A stretch of 64,000 bases of DNA from Marispirochaeta sp963667435 (GTDB lineage: Bacteria > Spirochaetota > Spirochaetia > JC444 > Marispirochaetaceae): positions 1,426,001-1,490,000 of the forward strand of contig OY763414.1 of the NCBI GenBank assembly GCA_963667435.1. Direction: 5' to 3'. Made by a program: the position numbers and the translations under genes. This document shows, in pieces, positions 25,293-33,880 of the stretch. The first letter of the stretch is position 1. Each line of letters starts with the position of its first letter. The notes beneath the pieces were generated by a model. It saw nothing but the letters and a program-made list of their open reading frames with translations. It searched no databases and was not told the origin of the DNA.

Positions 25293-26285
25293 TCAACGGG
25301 GAAGATAAAAAAATATCACTGTTCCCGCCAGATAGAACACGTAAAGGGACAACAGTACAATCCCTTTCCATCGCTGCAGAGAATATCTGTGCCGGGCAAG
25401 GAGGAGCATGGTGCCAACCATGACAATCATCACCGGAAAGGCAAAATAAATAACATCTGCAGCAACAGTAATAGGATTGGCAGCTGCGGATGCACCGACT
25501 ATCCAGAGAATATTAAGAATATCGGCCCCTATTATATCACCAAAGGCCAGATCTCCGTGCCCCTTGCGGGCAGCGGTAACACAGGTGGCGATCTCCGGCA
25601 GTGATGTTCCGATGGCGATTATGGTCAACCCGATTATAATTTCCGGCACTCCGAAGAATCGGGCAATATTCAACGAGGAATCTACAAGAAACTCACTGGC
25701 AATAATTACACCCGCCACGCCTACAAGGAACAGCAGGATCATTTTCTTCAATGAGCCGGGCTTCACATGTTCATCCACCTCGTCATCCGCCGGCGGCACG
25801 GAGTCACTGTTCTTCCTGCTGGCCCGCACCAGGATTGCAAGATAAATAATGAGAATACCCACCAGCAGCAGTCCTTCCCACCGGCTTATCACACCATTAA
25901 GCGCCAGAATAAAGGCAAGAATATCTATACCTATAAGAAAAAAACCGACGTTTCGTAAAATCTTCGAATTAACCCTTATAGCCGCAGGAGCAACGAGTAT
26001 TCCCAGAGATAGAGCAACTCCGTCATCTACAATGACGGACCCCACAGCATTGCCCAGAGCGATCTCGGGGAAACCTCTAACGGCTGACATTAAAGAGACG
26101 GTAAATTCCGGAGCTGTTGTGGCAAAACCGACAAGCACAATACCGATAATAACCTTGTCGATATTTGCTTTGACCGCAACTCCCACCGCGCCGTCAACAA
26201 GGAAGTCTGCGCTTTTTGCCAGGATATAGAAACTCATAAAGAGCACAATAAAATTAAGCAGAATATTATCAGCAGGAAGATGCAT
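25293..26285 (-). CDS. Calcium/sodium antiporter (CaCA family, YrbG-like)
   Basis: A 330-residue integral membrane protein with about ten helices and the two inverted alpha-repeats of cation/Ca2+ exchangers: GFATTAPEFTVSLMSA plus GNAVGSVIVD in the first half, GTSLPEIATCVTAARKG plus GDIIGADILN in the second. The repeat glutamates form the ion site. It should export Ca2+ in exchange for Na+ or H+. GGAGG precedes the ATG. It is divergent from the TauE/SafE permease gene. Confidence 0.88.
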   Translation of the reverse strand: MHLPADNILLNFIVLFMSFYILAKSADFLVDGAVGVAVKANIDKVIIGIVLVGFATTAPEFTVSLMSAVRGFPEIALGNAVGSVIVDDGVALSLGILVAPAAIRVNSKILRNVGFFLIGIDILAFILALNGVISRWEGLLLVGILIIYLAILVRASRKNSDSVPPADDEVDEHVKPGSLKKMILLFLVGVAGVIIASEFLVDSSLNIARFFGVPEIIIGLTIIAIGTSLPEIATCVTAARKGHGDLAFGDIIGADILNILWIVGASAAANPITVAADVIYFAFPVMIVMVGTMLLLARHRYSLQRWKGIVLLSLYVFYLAGTVIFFYLPR

Positions 26286-26361
26286 TTGTCCCTCCGTGGA
26301 GATTTACCACCCAACAAACTTACCTAACCTCTGCCTCTTTAGCAAGAAGAGAAAATCAATA

Positions 26362-26390
26362 CTGACAGATACAGGAGATCTCCGTATACT
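26362..26390 (+). promoter_or_regulatory. Promoter of TauE/SafE permease gene
   Basis: CTGACA (26362-26367), 17-bp spacer, TATACT (26385-26390). The predicted start near 26397 leaves about 25 nt of leader holding GGAGG before the ATG at 26422. Confidence 0.65.
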
Positions 26391-26421
26391 GCAGCAACTG
26401 ATGTTTCACCCCGGAGGATGT

Positions 26422-27165
26422 ATGGACGGGAACTTGTTATCAATGGTACTGCTGCTGTCAGCGGGAGTTGCCGCAGGCTTTCTCAATGTGCTTGCCGGCG
26501 GAGGATCGCTGCTGACTCTTCCGATACTGATTTTTCTGGGGCTGCCGCCGGTAACAGCAAACGGAACAAACCGGGTAGCCATTCTCTGCCAGAATGTTAT
26601 GGCAGTACAAAAATTCCGCAAAACCGGCATCTTTATGTTAAAAGAGGGAATTATCCTCGGCCTGACCGCCTCTGTCGGTGCTGCGGTAGGAAGCATGATA
26701 GCAGTGGAAACTTCGGGAGAACTCTTCCGCCGGATTCTCTCGGTAGTTATGATTATTGTTCTGGCGCTCATACTTTTTGGCAATAAAGCAAATCAGGGCA
26801 AAGAGCAGATTCAGAATATACGGATTCTCATTCCCCTCTTTTTTCTGGTAGGAATTTACGGAGGCTTTATTCAGGCCGGTGTCGGCTTTATTATTATTGC
26901 AATTTTAACCACCGTGGGCGGAGCTGGACTTATTCAGACCAACGCACTCAAAGTGCTGGTTATTATGATTTACATGGTACCATCCCTGATAGTGTTTCTC
27001 TTTCAGGGACAAGTTAACTGGACAGCGGGGCTTGTTCTTGCTGCAGGGAACACCGCAGGAGCATGGCTGGGAGCTAGATTTTCCGTACTTAAAGGTGACA
27101 GGTGGATACGCTATATTCTTACCGTTGCGGTAGTTTCCATGGCGATAAAACTCTTCTTTTTCTGA
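26422..27165 (+). CDS. TauE/SafE-family permease (sulfite/organosulfonate exporter type)
   Basis: A 247-residue integral membrane protein with about eight helices in two related halves; GFLNVLAGGGSLLTLPIL and GGFIQAGVGFIIIAIL are the family's conserved glycine-rich segments, followed by ANGTNRVAI. Members move small anions such as sulfite, sulfoacetate or thiosulfate; the substrate here is not evident. The start at 26422 follows from the mapped promoter and GGAGG at 4 nt; an upstream ATG at 26401 lacks a ribosome site. Confidence 0.82.
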   Translation: MDGNLLSMVLLLSAGVAAGFLNVLAGGGSLLTLPILIFLGLPPVTANGTNRVAILCQNVMAVQKFRKTGIFMLKEGIILGLTASVGAAVGSMIAVETSGELFRRILSVVMIIVLALILFGNKANQGKEQIQNIRILIPLFFLVGIYGGFIQAGVGFIIIAILTTVGGAGLIQTNALKVLVIMIYMVPSLIVFLFQGQVNWTAGLVLAAGNTAGAWLGARFSVLKGDRWIRYILTVAVVSMAIKLFFF

Positions 27166-27200
27166 CAAGTCATAAATTTCTGGCATTACCGGGTGGTCGG

Positions 27201-27209
27201 TGTCATAAT
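27201..27209 (+). promoter_or_regulatory. Extended -10 promoter of fhs, leaderless type
   Basis: TGT followed by CATAAT (27204-27209) makes an extended -10 element with no clear -35. Six nt separate it from the ATG at 27216, and no ribosome site is present. Confidence 0.55.
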
Positions 27210-27215
27210 TAAGAT

Positions 27216-28892
27216 ATGAAAACCGATATTGATATCGCCCGGGAATACTCCCTCCAGCCTATCGAAGACATTGCTGCAAAAGCAGATATTCACCCCGATG
27301 AACTGCTCCGCCAGGGGCCTCATATTGCCAAAATAAGCTGGCCTGGAATACAGCGGATACTGAATTCTCCGGTTAAGGGGAAACTGGTTCTGGTAAGTGC
27401 CATCACCCCGACCCCGGCAGGAGAAGGAAAAACAACTACAAGTATCGGTCTTGCCCAGGGCCTTGCAAAAACAGGCAGACAGGCAGTTGTCGCCCTGAGA
27501 GAGCCTTCGCTGGGACCAGTTTTTGGAATCAAAGGTGGTGCCACCGGAGGAGGCCACTCACAGGTACTGCCCATGGAGGAGATAAACCTCCATTTTACCG
27601 GCGATCTCCATGCCGTAACCAGCGCACACAACCTTATTTCCGCAGCCCTCGACAACCGGCTTCACTTCGGTAATAACCCCTCCATATCTCCCCGAAACAT
27701 CCTCTGGCCGAGAGTGATGGATATGAACGACAGAGCACTTCGCAATATAGTAATCGGCCTCGGGGGACGGCTCAATGGTGTTCCAAGGGAGAGCGGATTT
27801 GATATCACTGCAGCTTCGGAAATAATGGCCATACTCTGTCTTGCCATGGGGTATGAAGATCTCAAGGAACGGATATCCAGAATACTCCTTGCTTTTACCG
27901 ACGAAGGGGAACCGGTTACGGCGGGAGACCTGAAAATTCAGGGTGCAGCCGCGGCTCTCCTGAAAAATGCCCTTCTTCCCAACCTTGTACAAACAGGAGA
28001 GGGTGTTCCCGCCCTGATACACGGCGGACCCTTTGCCAACATCGCCCAGGGAGCAAACTCTGTTCTGGCGACAAACCTTGCCTTGAGAAGTGCTGATTAC
28101 GCGGTAACCGAAGCGGGATTCGGCTTCGATTTAGGGGCAGAAAAATTCTTTGATATAGTATCGCCCATGGGAGGATTTTCTCCTCAGGCAGTGGTCCTGG
28201 TCGCTACGGTCAGGGCACTGAAGATGCACGGCGGGGTGAAAAAAACAGATCTGGATAAGCCGGATCCCGGCGCAGTAGCCCGGGGTGGAGAAAACCTCGA
28301 AAAACACCTGGAAAATATTCACAAATTCGGAGTACCGGCCACGGTGGCAATAAACCGTTTTCCCGGTGACAGCAACGAAGAGATTGAGGCTATCAAACGA
28401 ATATGTGAAGCCCGTAACATTTCATTTGCTGTTTCTACCGGCTGGGCAGACGGTGGTGCAGGAACCACGGAACTGGCAGAACAGGTTGTAAAAATTCTTG
28501 AAGAAAAGGAGCATCCTCAGGCCCATCCGCTGTATGACTGGACACTTCCCGTACCGGATAAGATAGCCAGGGTGGCCCGGGAGATCTATGGTGCCCAGGC
28601 TGTCGATTTTACCAGTGAAGCAAAACAGGATTTAAAGCGGATTGAAAACCTGGGATACTCCAGCCTGCCCGTATGTATAGCAAAAACGCAGAGCTCTCTC
28701 TCGGATAACCCGAAACTCCTTGGAAGACCAAAGGATTTTCTGGTTACTGTACGGAGAATCCTGATTTCCGCCGGTGCCGGCTTTCTCGTCCCCCTTACCG
28801 GCGAAATCATGCGCATGCCGGGTCTTCCACGAATACCGTCGGCAGAAAAGATTGATATAGACGAGCAGGGAGAAATTTCCGGACTGTTCTGA
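27216..28892 (+). CDS. fhs: Formate-tetrahydrofolate ligase
   Basis: A 558-residue enzyme that makes 10-formyl-tetrahydrofolate from formate, THF and ATP, feeding purine and one-carbon metabolism and the methyl branch in acetogens. Landmarks: TPTPAGEGKTTTSIGLAQGL (P-loop, residues about 65-84), EPSLGPVFGIKGGATGGG, NRLHFGNNP, and the GFGFDLGAEKFFDI segment. Full family length. It stands alone. Fermentative anaerobes use it with formate from pyruvate-formate lyase (inference for this organism). Confidence 0.95.
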   Translation: MKTDIDIAREYSLQPIEDIAAKADIHPDELLRQGPHIAKISWPGIQRILNSPVKGKLVLVSAITPTPAGEGKTTTSIGLAQGLAKTGRQAVVALREPSLGPVFGIKGGATGGGHSQVLPMEEINLHFTGDLHAVTSAHNLISAALDNRLHFGNNPSISPRNILWPRVMDMNDRALRNIVIGLGGRLNGVPRESGFDITAASEIMAILCLAMGYEDLKERISRILLAFTDEGEPVTAGDLKIQGAAAALLKNALLPNLVQTGEGVPALIHGGPFANIAQGANSVLATNLALRSADYAVTEAGFGFDLGAEKFFDIVSPMGGFSPQAVVLVATVRALKMHGGVKKTDLDKPDPGAVARGGENLEKHLENIHKFGVPATVAINRFPGDSNEEIEAIKRICEARNISFAVSTGWADGGAGTTELAEQVVKILEEKEHPQAHPLYDWTLPVPDKIARVAREIYGAQAVDFTSEAKQDLKRIENLGYSSLPVCIAKTQSSLSDNPKLLGRPKDFLVTVRRILISAGAGFLVPLTGEIMRMPGLPRIPSAEKIDIDEQGEISGLF

Positions 28893-28906
28893 TGGGCCTC
28901 AGGTCT

Positions 28907-30811
28907 CTATCCGAACAGCTTCTTTATTTTCTCCTTGTAGAGCTCGGTGATGACATGGCGCTTGATCTCCTGCTTGGCGGATAATTCCCGACCAATCTCA
29001 AAGCTCCTGGGAATCAGTGCGAAACGGTAAATCCGTTCAAAATGTTTGAATCCTGTTTTGCCGCTCACCAGCTCCTGTATCTCACCGTTAAAAAGTTCAT
29101 ACACCTCCGGCAGCTCCAGCATGTCCTCCCTGGTAATGTAGGGAATATGATTCAACTTGATAAACTGCTCCACCTCTTTTACATCCGGAACAATCAGAGC
29201 AGAGAGGAATTTCTGGTCCTGCCCGACAACCATCACCTGCTCAATGTAGACGGATTCCCGCAGTTTGTTTTCAATTGGACCGGGTTCAATGTTCTCTCCA
29301 CCGAAAAGAACTATTGTATCCTTGGCTCGTCCCCGGATGTCAAATTCACCATCCATGGTCCATACACCCAGGTCCCCGGTATTCAGCCAGCCGTCCGAAT
29401 CAAGGACCGCATCGGTCAGATCCTGCCGCTTGTAATATCCCTTCATAATCTGCGGCCCCCTGGCAAGAACAACGCCCCGGACATTCGGGGGGACATTCCG
29501 GCCGTTATCATCCACAATACGTATTTCTGTTTCTGGAAATACATTCAGAGTAAGCGGTTTCGGGCGGAAAAAATTCCTTACCGCAACAACAGGACCGCTC
29601 TCGGTGAGACCATATCCATTCAGGAGGGTAATTCCTGCGGATTGAAAGAAAAGATCCACTGCTGCCGGCAGGGAACCGCCGCCGGAAACTCCGGCCCGGA
29701 AACGACCTCCCAGCTTTTTCTTTATGGCGGAGAACACCAGAAAATCCCCGAGAAGCTTAAAGGGTAAAAGCAGCAGAACAGGCAGAATCCCCGCACACAA
29801 ATCGAAAATCCGGTTTCTATAGCCGAAACGCGGAAGACGCCCTTTTACCATATTTAAGAACAGCGAATACTTCCCGCCAACCCAGACAAAGGCGTGAAAA
29901 AGAATTCGGGTAACAAGCGGTTTTGTCTGAACATTCCGGAATACCCCGGCTCGCACCGATTCCCAGATGCGTGGAACAGAAGCCATCCACTGGGGCCGTA
30001 CCGCCTGAAAATCCTGCAGCATGATTTTTCCGATGGGTTTTGAATAGGCCAGTGCGCTGGCAGTACCTATTGCCACATACTGAACAACCCTCTCAAATGA
30101 ATGCCAGACAGGCAGAACGGAGAGCCAGATATCGCCGGGCTGAATATCAACTATCTGCGGTACACCTTTAACCTGATGCAGATAGGCACGGTGAGAGAGC
30201 ATTACGCCTTTGGGTTCACCTGTGGTACCGGAGGTAAAAATAATCGTAGCAACATCATCGCCATGCCCTGCATCAATAAACTTTTCAATCAGGTCGGGAT
30301 CTTCCTTAAGTTGGATCTCTCCCTTTCTGATAATTTCAGAATAGGTATGGAGATTGATTCCCTCGGGCATCCCGGAAAAATCCTCTTTTCGGAATTCCTG
30401 ATCCAGCACAATCAGATCCTGAATATCCGGTGCCATGTCACAGGCACTCAGTATTTTTTCAAGCATATCAAGATTTTCAGCAAATACCGTTCTGCATTCG
30501 GAGAAGCCAAGAATAAACCCTATTTCCCTGTCCATGGAATCGCGTCCCCGGGGAACATCAACTGCACCAAGCGCCAGTACTGATAGGTCGGCTACCAGCC
30601 ATTCCTTGCGGTTATCAGCAATCAGCCCCAGCCTGTCTCCTTTACGAACGCCCAGGTTATAAAGGCCGGCGGCAAATATATTAACCTCAGAGTAAAGAGC
30701 GGAAAAACTGACAGGCTTAAAAACACCTTTGCGGTTTTTTGAAAACTGTGCTGCTGTATCAGGATACCGTTCCGCAGTATTTCTGAATAATTGTGGAATT
30801 GTTGTATACAT
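28907..30811 (-). CDS. AMP-forming long-chain acyl-CoA synthetase
   Basis: A 634-residue adenylate-forming enzyme: P-loop TIIFTSGTTGEPKGVMLSH near residue 190, GYGLTESGPVV, the GWLNTGDLG motif with the ATP-ribose Asp, and a C-terminal lysine domain. The insertion of about 100 residues before GVSGGGSLP and the length fit long-chain fatty acyl-CoA synthetases. It activates fatty acids for lipid synthesis or recycling at the inner membrane face. The ATG at 30811 is preferred over the upstream TTG at 30826, because the -10 box TATAGT overlaps the TTG region and ends 6 nt before the ATG. Confidence 0.88.
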   Translation of the reverse strand: MYTTIPQLFRNTAERYPDTAAQFSKNRKGVFKPVSFSALYSEVNIFAAGLYNLGVRKGDRLGLIADNRKEWLVADLSVLALGAVDVPRGRDSMDREIGFILGFSECRTVFAENLDMLEKILSACDMAPDIQDLIVLDQEFRKEDFSGMPEGINLHTYSEIIRKGEIQLKEDPDLIEKFIDAGHGDDVATIIFTSGTTGEPKGVMLSHRAYLHQVKGVPQIVDIQPGDIWLSVLPVWHSFERVVQYVAIGTASALAYSKPIGKIMLQDFQAVRPQWMASVPRIWESVRAGVFRNVQTKPLVTRILFHAFVWVGGKYSLFLNMVKGRLPRFGYRNRIFDLCAGILPVLLLLPFKLLGDFLVFSAIKKKLGGRFRAGVSGGGSLPAAVDLFFQSAGITLLNGYGLTESGPVVAVRNFFRPKPLTLNVFPETEIRIVDDNGRNVPPNVRGVVLARGPQIMKGYYKRQDLTDAVLDSDGWLNTGDLGVWTMDGEFDIRGRAKDTIVLFGGENIEPGPIENKLRESVYIEQVMVVGQDQKFLSALIVPDVKEVEQFIKLNHIPYITREDMLELPEVYELFNGEIQELVSGKTGFKHFERIYRFALIPRSFEIGRELSAKQEIKRHVITELYKEKIKKLFG

Positions 30812-30817
30812 GCCTAA

Positions 30818-30846
30818 ACTATACAATGCTGTCTGAACAAACTCAA
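30818..30846 (-). promoter_or_regulatory. Promoter of acyl-CoA synthetase gene, leaderless type
   Basis: Minus strand TTGAGT (30846-30841), 17-bp spacer, TATAGT (30823-30818), 6 nt to the ATG at 30811. This geometry decides the start codon of the gene. Confidence 0.7.
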
Positions 30847-30962
30847 ATAAATTCGGCCGCCGGCCGAGAGAAAAATCACGCCATTCAAAGAATAATTTAT
30901 TCTGATTTCTATTGCATTCTTATTTGTCATTGACGTATTGTTAGAAGGATTAAGGAGCACCG

Positions 30963-31814
30963 ATGTCCATCCGGAACACACTGTTAACATTCTTACTTTT
31001 ATTTCTTGCATCCTGCACAACAATTGAAAGCCTGATAAATCTGGAGAAACCGGAAGTTACTCTTGAAAAAGTTGAAATCACCGGTCTTGATTTTGACAGA
31101 GCCGATCTTCTCTACACCCTGAATATTAAAAACAGCAATCCGATAGGTATAAAACTCTCAAGTCTTGAATACGCATTAAAAGTTGAAGAGGGGTCTCTGC
31201 TTCAAGGACAAATGGACCAGGGATTGGAGCTTTCGGCTGGAGGACAGTCTACCATTGAAGTTCCGGTTTCCGTCGGGTACAAGCAGCTGCTGGAAATTGC
31301 GGCATCTGCGAAAGAGAAAAATGAAATCAAATACAGCATTGATCTTGGACTCGGATTTATGGTTCCCGGCTTCGGATCAATTAAAGTACCTCTCTCCTAT
31401 TCGGATAACCTGCCGGTACCGAAACTGCCAAGCCTGCAGATTGCATCACTGAGGGTGAAAAAAGTAAGTCTCACTCGCATTGATGTTGAGCTCGATCTCA
31501 GAGTTAATAATCCCAATATATTTTCACTCACCTTTAAATCTCTCAACTACGATTTAAGTGTTGCCGGTCGTTCGTGGGTGAAAGGCAATCCTGTCCGGGA
31601 TCTCAGCTTTCCTGCAGGCAAAGACAGTTCGGCTATTTTACCGATTTCCTTAAATATTGTAGAAGTAGGAAGATCCGTTGTTGATCTGCTTTCCGGCAAT
31701 AAAACTCTGGACTACCGCTTCAACGGTGATACAGTTATTGTATCCGACTATTCACTGTTGAATGATTATTTTTTTAATTTCTCAAAAAACGGAAGCGCGG
31801 AAATATTCCGCTGA
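30963..31814 (+). CDS. LEA14/WHy-domain lipoprotein
   Basis: A 283-residue lipoprotein (lipobox LASC, Cys near residue 19) with two tandem LEA-type-2 / water-stress-hypersensitive-response domains: residues about 40-130 (ITGLDFDRADLLYTLNIKNSNPIGIKL split by the NSNP turn) and about 155-265 (RIDVELDLRVNNPNIFSL). The N-x-N-P motif appears in each copy. Such domains are beta sandwiches linked to desiccation or osmotic stress tolerance. AAGGAG precedes the ATG. It stands alone, convergent with the M50B-like gene. Confidence 0.78.
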   Translation: MSIRNTLLTFLLLFLASCTTIESLINLEKPEVTLEKVEITGLDFDRADLLYTLNIKNSNPIGIKLSSLEYALKVEEGSLLQGQMDQGLELSAGGQSTIEVPVSVGYKQLLEIAASAKEKNEIKYSIDLGLGFMVPGFGSIKVPLSYSDNLPVPKLPSLQIASLRVKKVSLTRIDVELDLRVNNPNIFSLTFKSLNYDLSVAGRSWVKGNPVRDLSFPAGKDSSAILPISLNIVEVGRSVVDLLSGNKTLDYRFNGDTVIVSDYSLLNDYFFNFSKNGSAEIFR

Positions 31815-31821
31815 TTTTTAA

Positions 31822-32526
31822 TTAATATCGTCCGCCTCGTCTGGCGGACCGGTAGCGTTCAGGACCGGATCCACGGGAGACCAGATAAGCAAGCAGAAAA
31901 AACTCAAACACCGCCGCGCCTCCCCAGACAGCTGCCCATACATACGCACCACCCGGCCAGACAGAGGCAATTCTGGATATTTCAGAAACATGGCCGGAGG
32001 GCATTATCAAATCCCCCCGTATATCAAAAATAAAATAGAACACACCGAGAAGTCCGATATATTTCAGAATAAGATCATTAATAAATCCCGGTAGAAGAAA
32101 ACCGACAAGAAACAGGGCAACTCCGAATACAACTGCATACACCAGAGAACTCCCTCCGGATGCAAAAATTAGTGACAACGCAACCAGACCTACCCCGATA
32201 ATCATGGTGAATAATTTATCAAACCTGAAGACCGAAGAGAGGAGAAACATAACCCCGCCGAGAAGCATTGCACCGATGTAGCCGGCTGCAACAGCAATAC
32301 CCGACTGTCCGTTTTCAACAGCAAATTGAAAGCCACTCTGGATATCTGCACTGACCGAGATAACCCTTCCGCCGGTTATAACAGCAGCAAGTGCTTTTCC
32401 GCACTCGTACATAAGATCAGAAAGAATTCGCACCGGAAGTAATGCCGGAATGTCCCAGAAAAACCACGATAACCCCAGAAGAAAAAGAAGAAGAATTAGA
32501 TTTACAGGAGACACTTTATTCTGCAT
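31822..32526 (-). CDS. M50B-like membrane protein without protease active site
   Basis: A 234-residue protein with six or seven helices that matches the M50B-like family. In that family the first helices carry HELGHALAA followed by TGGRV; here the same place reads Y40-ECG-K44-ALAAVITGGRV. Both zinc histidines are gone while the Glu and the flanking AL and TGGRV remain, so it cannot be a standard zinc protease. It may be a pseudoenzyme chaperoning membrane proteins, or simply a membrane protein of unknown role. AGAGG lies upstream of the ATG. Confidence 0.6.
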   Translation of the reverse strand: MQNKVSPVNLILLLFLLGLSWFFWDIPALLPVRILSDLMYECGKALAAVITGGRVISVSADIQSGFQFAVENGQSGIAVAAGYIGAMLLGGVMFLLSSVFRFDKLFTMIIGVGLVALSLIFASGGSSLVYAVVFGVALFLVGFLLPGFINDLILKYIGLLGVFYFIFDIRGDLIMPSGHVSEISRIASVWPGGAYVWAAVWGGAAVFEFFLLAYLVSRGSGPERYRSARRGGRY

Positions 32527-32622
32527 GGGAATAACCTCTTTAAGTTATCATACTGACTTTAGGGACAGCATACTCCCCGCTTCCGCGGTTTGCAAGATAA
32601 ACATTTTTCTTTTTACTGGATA

Positions 32623-33825
32623 TTAGCGGATATTGTGGAAAATGCTCAGGATCGTCTCTTTTATGGACAAAAATATTTCCACCAGTTCCGGATCAAATTG
32701 CTTCCCCGCTTTATTTTTTAGATACAGAAAAGCGGAATCCGTGTCCCAGGCTTCCTTGTAGCTGCGGGGCGACACAAGGGCATCGAACACATCCGCAATG
32801 GCAACAATTCTGCCGGAAAGAGGAATCTCTTTTTCCCGCAGTCCCGGACCGGAAGGAAGGGCATCGGAAAAAATATTTTCAAGCTTCCCGGGATATCCAT
32901 TACCATCCCACCGCTCATGATGACTCAGAGTAACTTCAAAAGCAACTTTATCCCAGACGGAACTTCTTTTATGAAACAGCCGGGCGCCGAGAATAGTATG
33001 CCAGACCATTGCCGCCTTATCTTCATCGGTAAACTCATCTTTTTGTGAAAGAACCGCACTGGACAGAGCAACCTTTCCTATATCATGAAGCAGTGCACCC
33101 AGACGCAGAGCTTCCTTCCCACGGTTTCTCTGAGACAGCGAGGTGCCGTTCTTTTTTCCATAAGCATCAAAAAGTGCCGCAGAATATTCACCCACCCTCC
33201 GGGTATGCATGGTTGACTCATGGGGATCCCGCAGTTGGGCAACCTCAACCAGTCGGTGAACCATATCTTTTGCAAACTCAACTTTTTCAAGAGCAAGAGA
33301 AGCATGCTGGGCAAAATAGGAAATAAAAAGCCGGTCCTGCTGAGAGAAGGGAATGGTTTGTCCCTCATCATCTCTGGCATTTATAAGCTGAATAACTCCG
33401 AGCATTTTTCCTTCCGAACTGCTCAAGGGAACAGCCAGAATTGACTGGGTTCGGTAATTGCTCTGCCGGTCAAACCAGGGATTAAACTGAAAAGAAACCT
33501 CTTCGGGCATTGCATATACATCATCGATAAGCAAACTCTGACCGGAGGTTGCCACAAACCCGGCAATAGATCCCGGATCGGTCGGGATGCTTCGGGTGGT
33601 GTACAGGTACTTATCTTCCTGATGCCCCCTGTTAAAAAGGGTTTCATTTTCGATATAGGCGAAGAAGAGCTCGCTTCCCCGGAGATTGTACAATGTACCG
33701 GCATCCGCGTTTACAAACATTCTGGCTTCATGCAGAATGTTTTCCAGAAGAACATCCGCATCTTTATAGGAATGGAGCTTTTCAATTATACGCAGCAGTG
33801 TACCTGCATCTTTTTTAACCGACAT
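32623..33825 (-). CDS. GAF and HD-GYP cyclic-di-GMP phosphodiesterase
   Basis: A 400-residue cytosolic protein: GAF sensor (residues about 20-175, with NADAGTLYNL and the SILAVPL strand) and an HD-GYP domain with LLHDIGKVAL and the complete HHERWDGNGYP signature, so it should hydrolyse cyclic di-GMP. The paralogue at 37747 has the same layout. The start at 33825 (MSVKK) has no ribosome site; a TATACT box lies 11 nt upstream, giving a very short leader. Confidence 0.88.
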   Translation of the reverse strand: MSVKKDAGTLLRIIEKLHSYKDADVLLENILHEARMFVNADAGTLYNLRGSELFFAYIENETLFNRGHQEDKYLYTTRSIPTDPGSIAGFVATSGQSLLIDDVYAMPEEVSFQFNPWFDRQSNYRTQSILAVPLSSSEGKMLGVIQLINARDDEGQTIPFSQQDRLFISYFAQHASLALEKVEFAKDMVHRLVEVAQLRDPHESTMHTRRVGEYSAALFDAYGKKNGTSLSQRNRGKEALRLGALLHDIGKVALSSAVLSQKDEFTDEDKAAMVWHTILGARLFHKRSSVWDKVAFEVTLSHHERWDGNGYPGKLENIFSDALPSGPGLREKEIPLSGRIVAIADVFDALVSPRSYKEAWDTDSAFLYLKNKAGKQFDPELVEIFLSIKETILSIFHNIR

Positions 33826-33880
33826 AGATATTAACAAGTATAGTCAGAAAAGATGGAATACACAAAACACTTTATCTAAA

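Noticed and set aside
27558..28022. 154-codon antisense frame inside fhs
   Set aside because: Shadow of fhs, whose own motifs are complete; no ribosome site or family pattern.
30812..30826. TTG at 30826 as start of the acyl-CoA synthetase
   Set aside because: The codons between 30826 and 30811 overlap the -10 box TATAGT; the ATG at 30811 fits the promoter and the family N-terminus.
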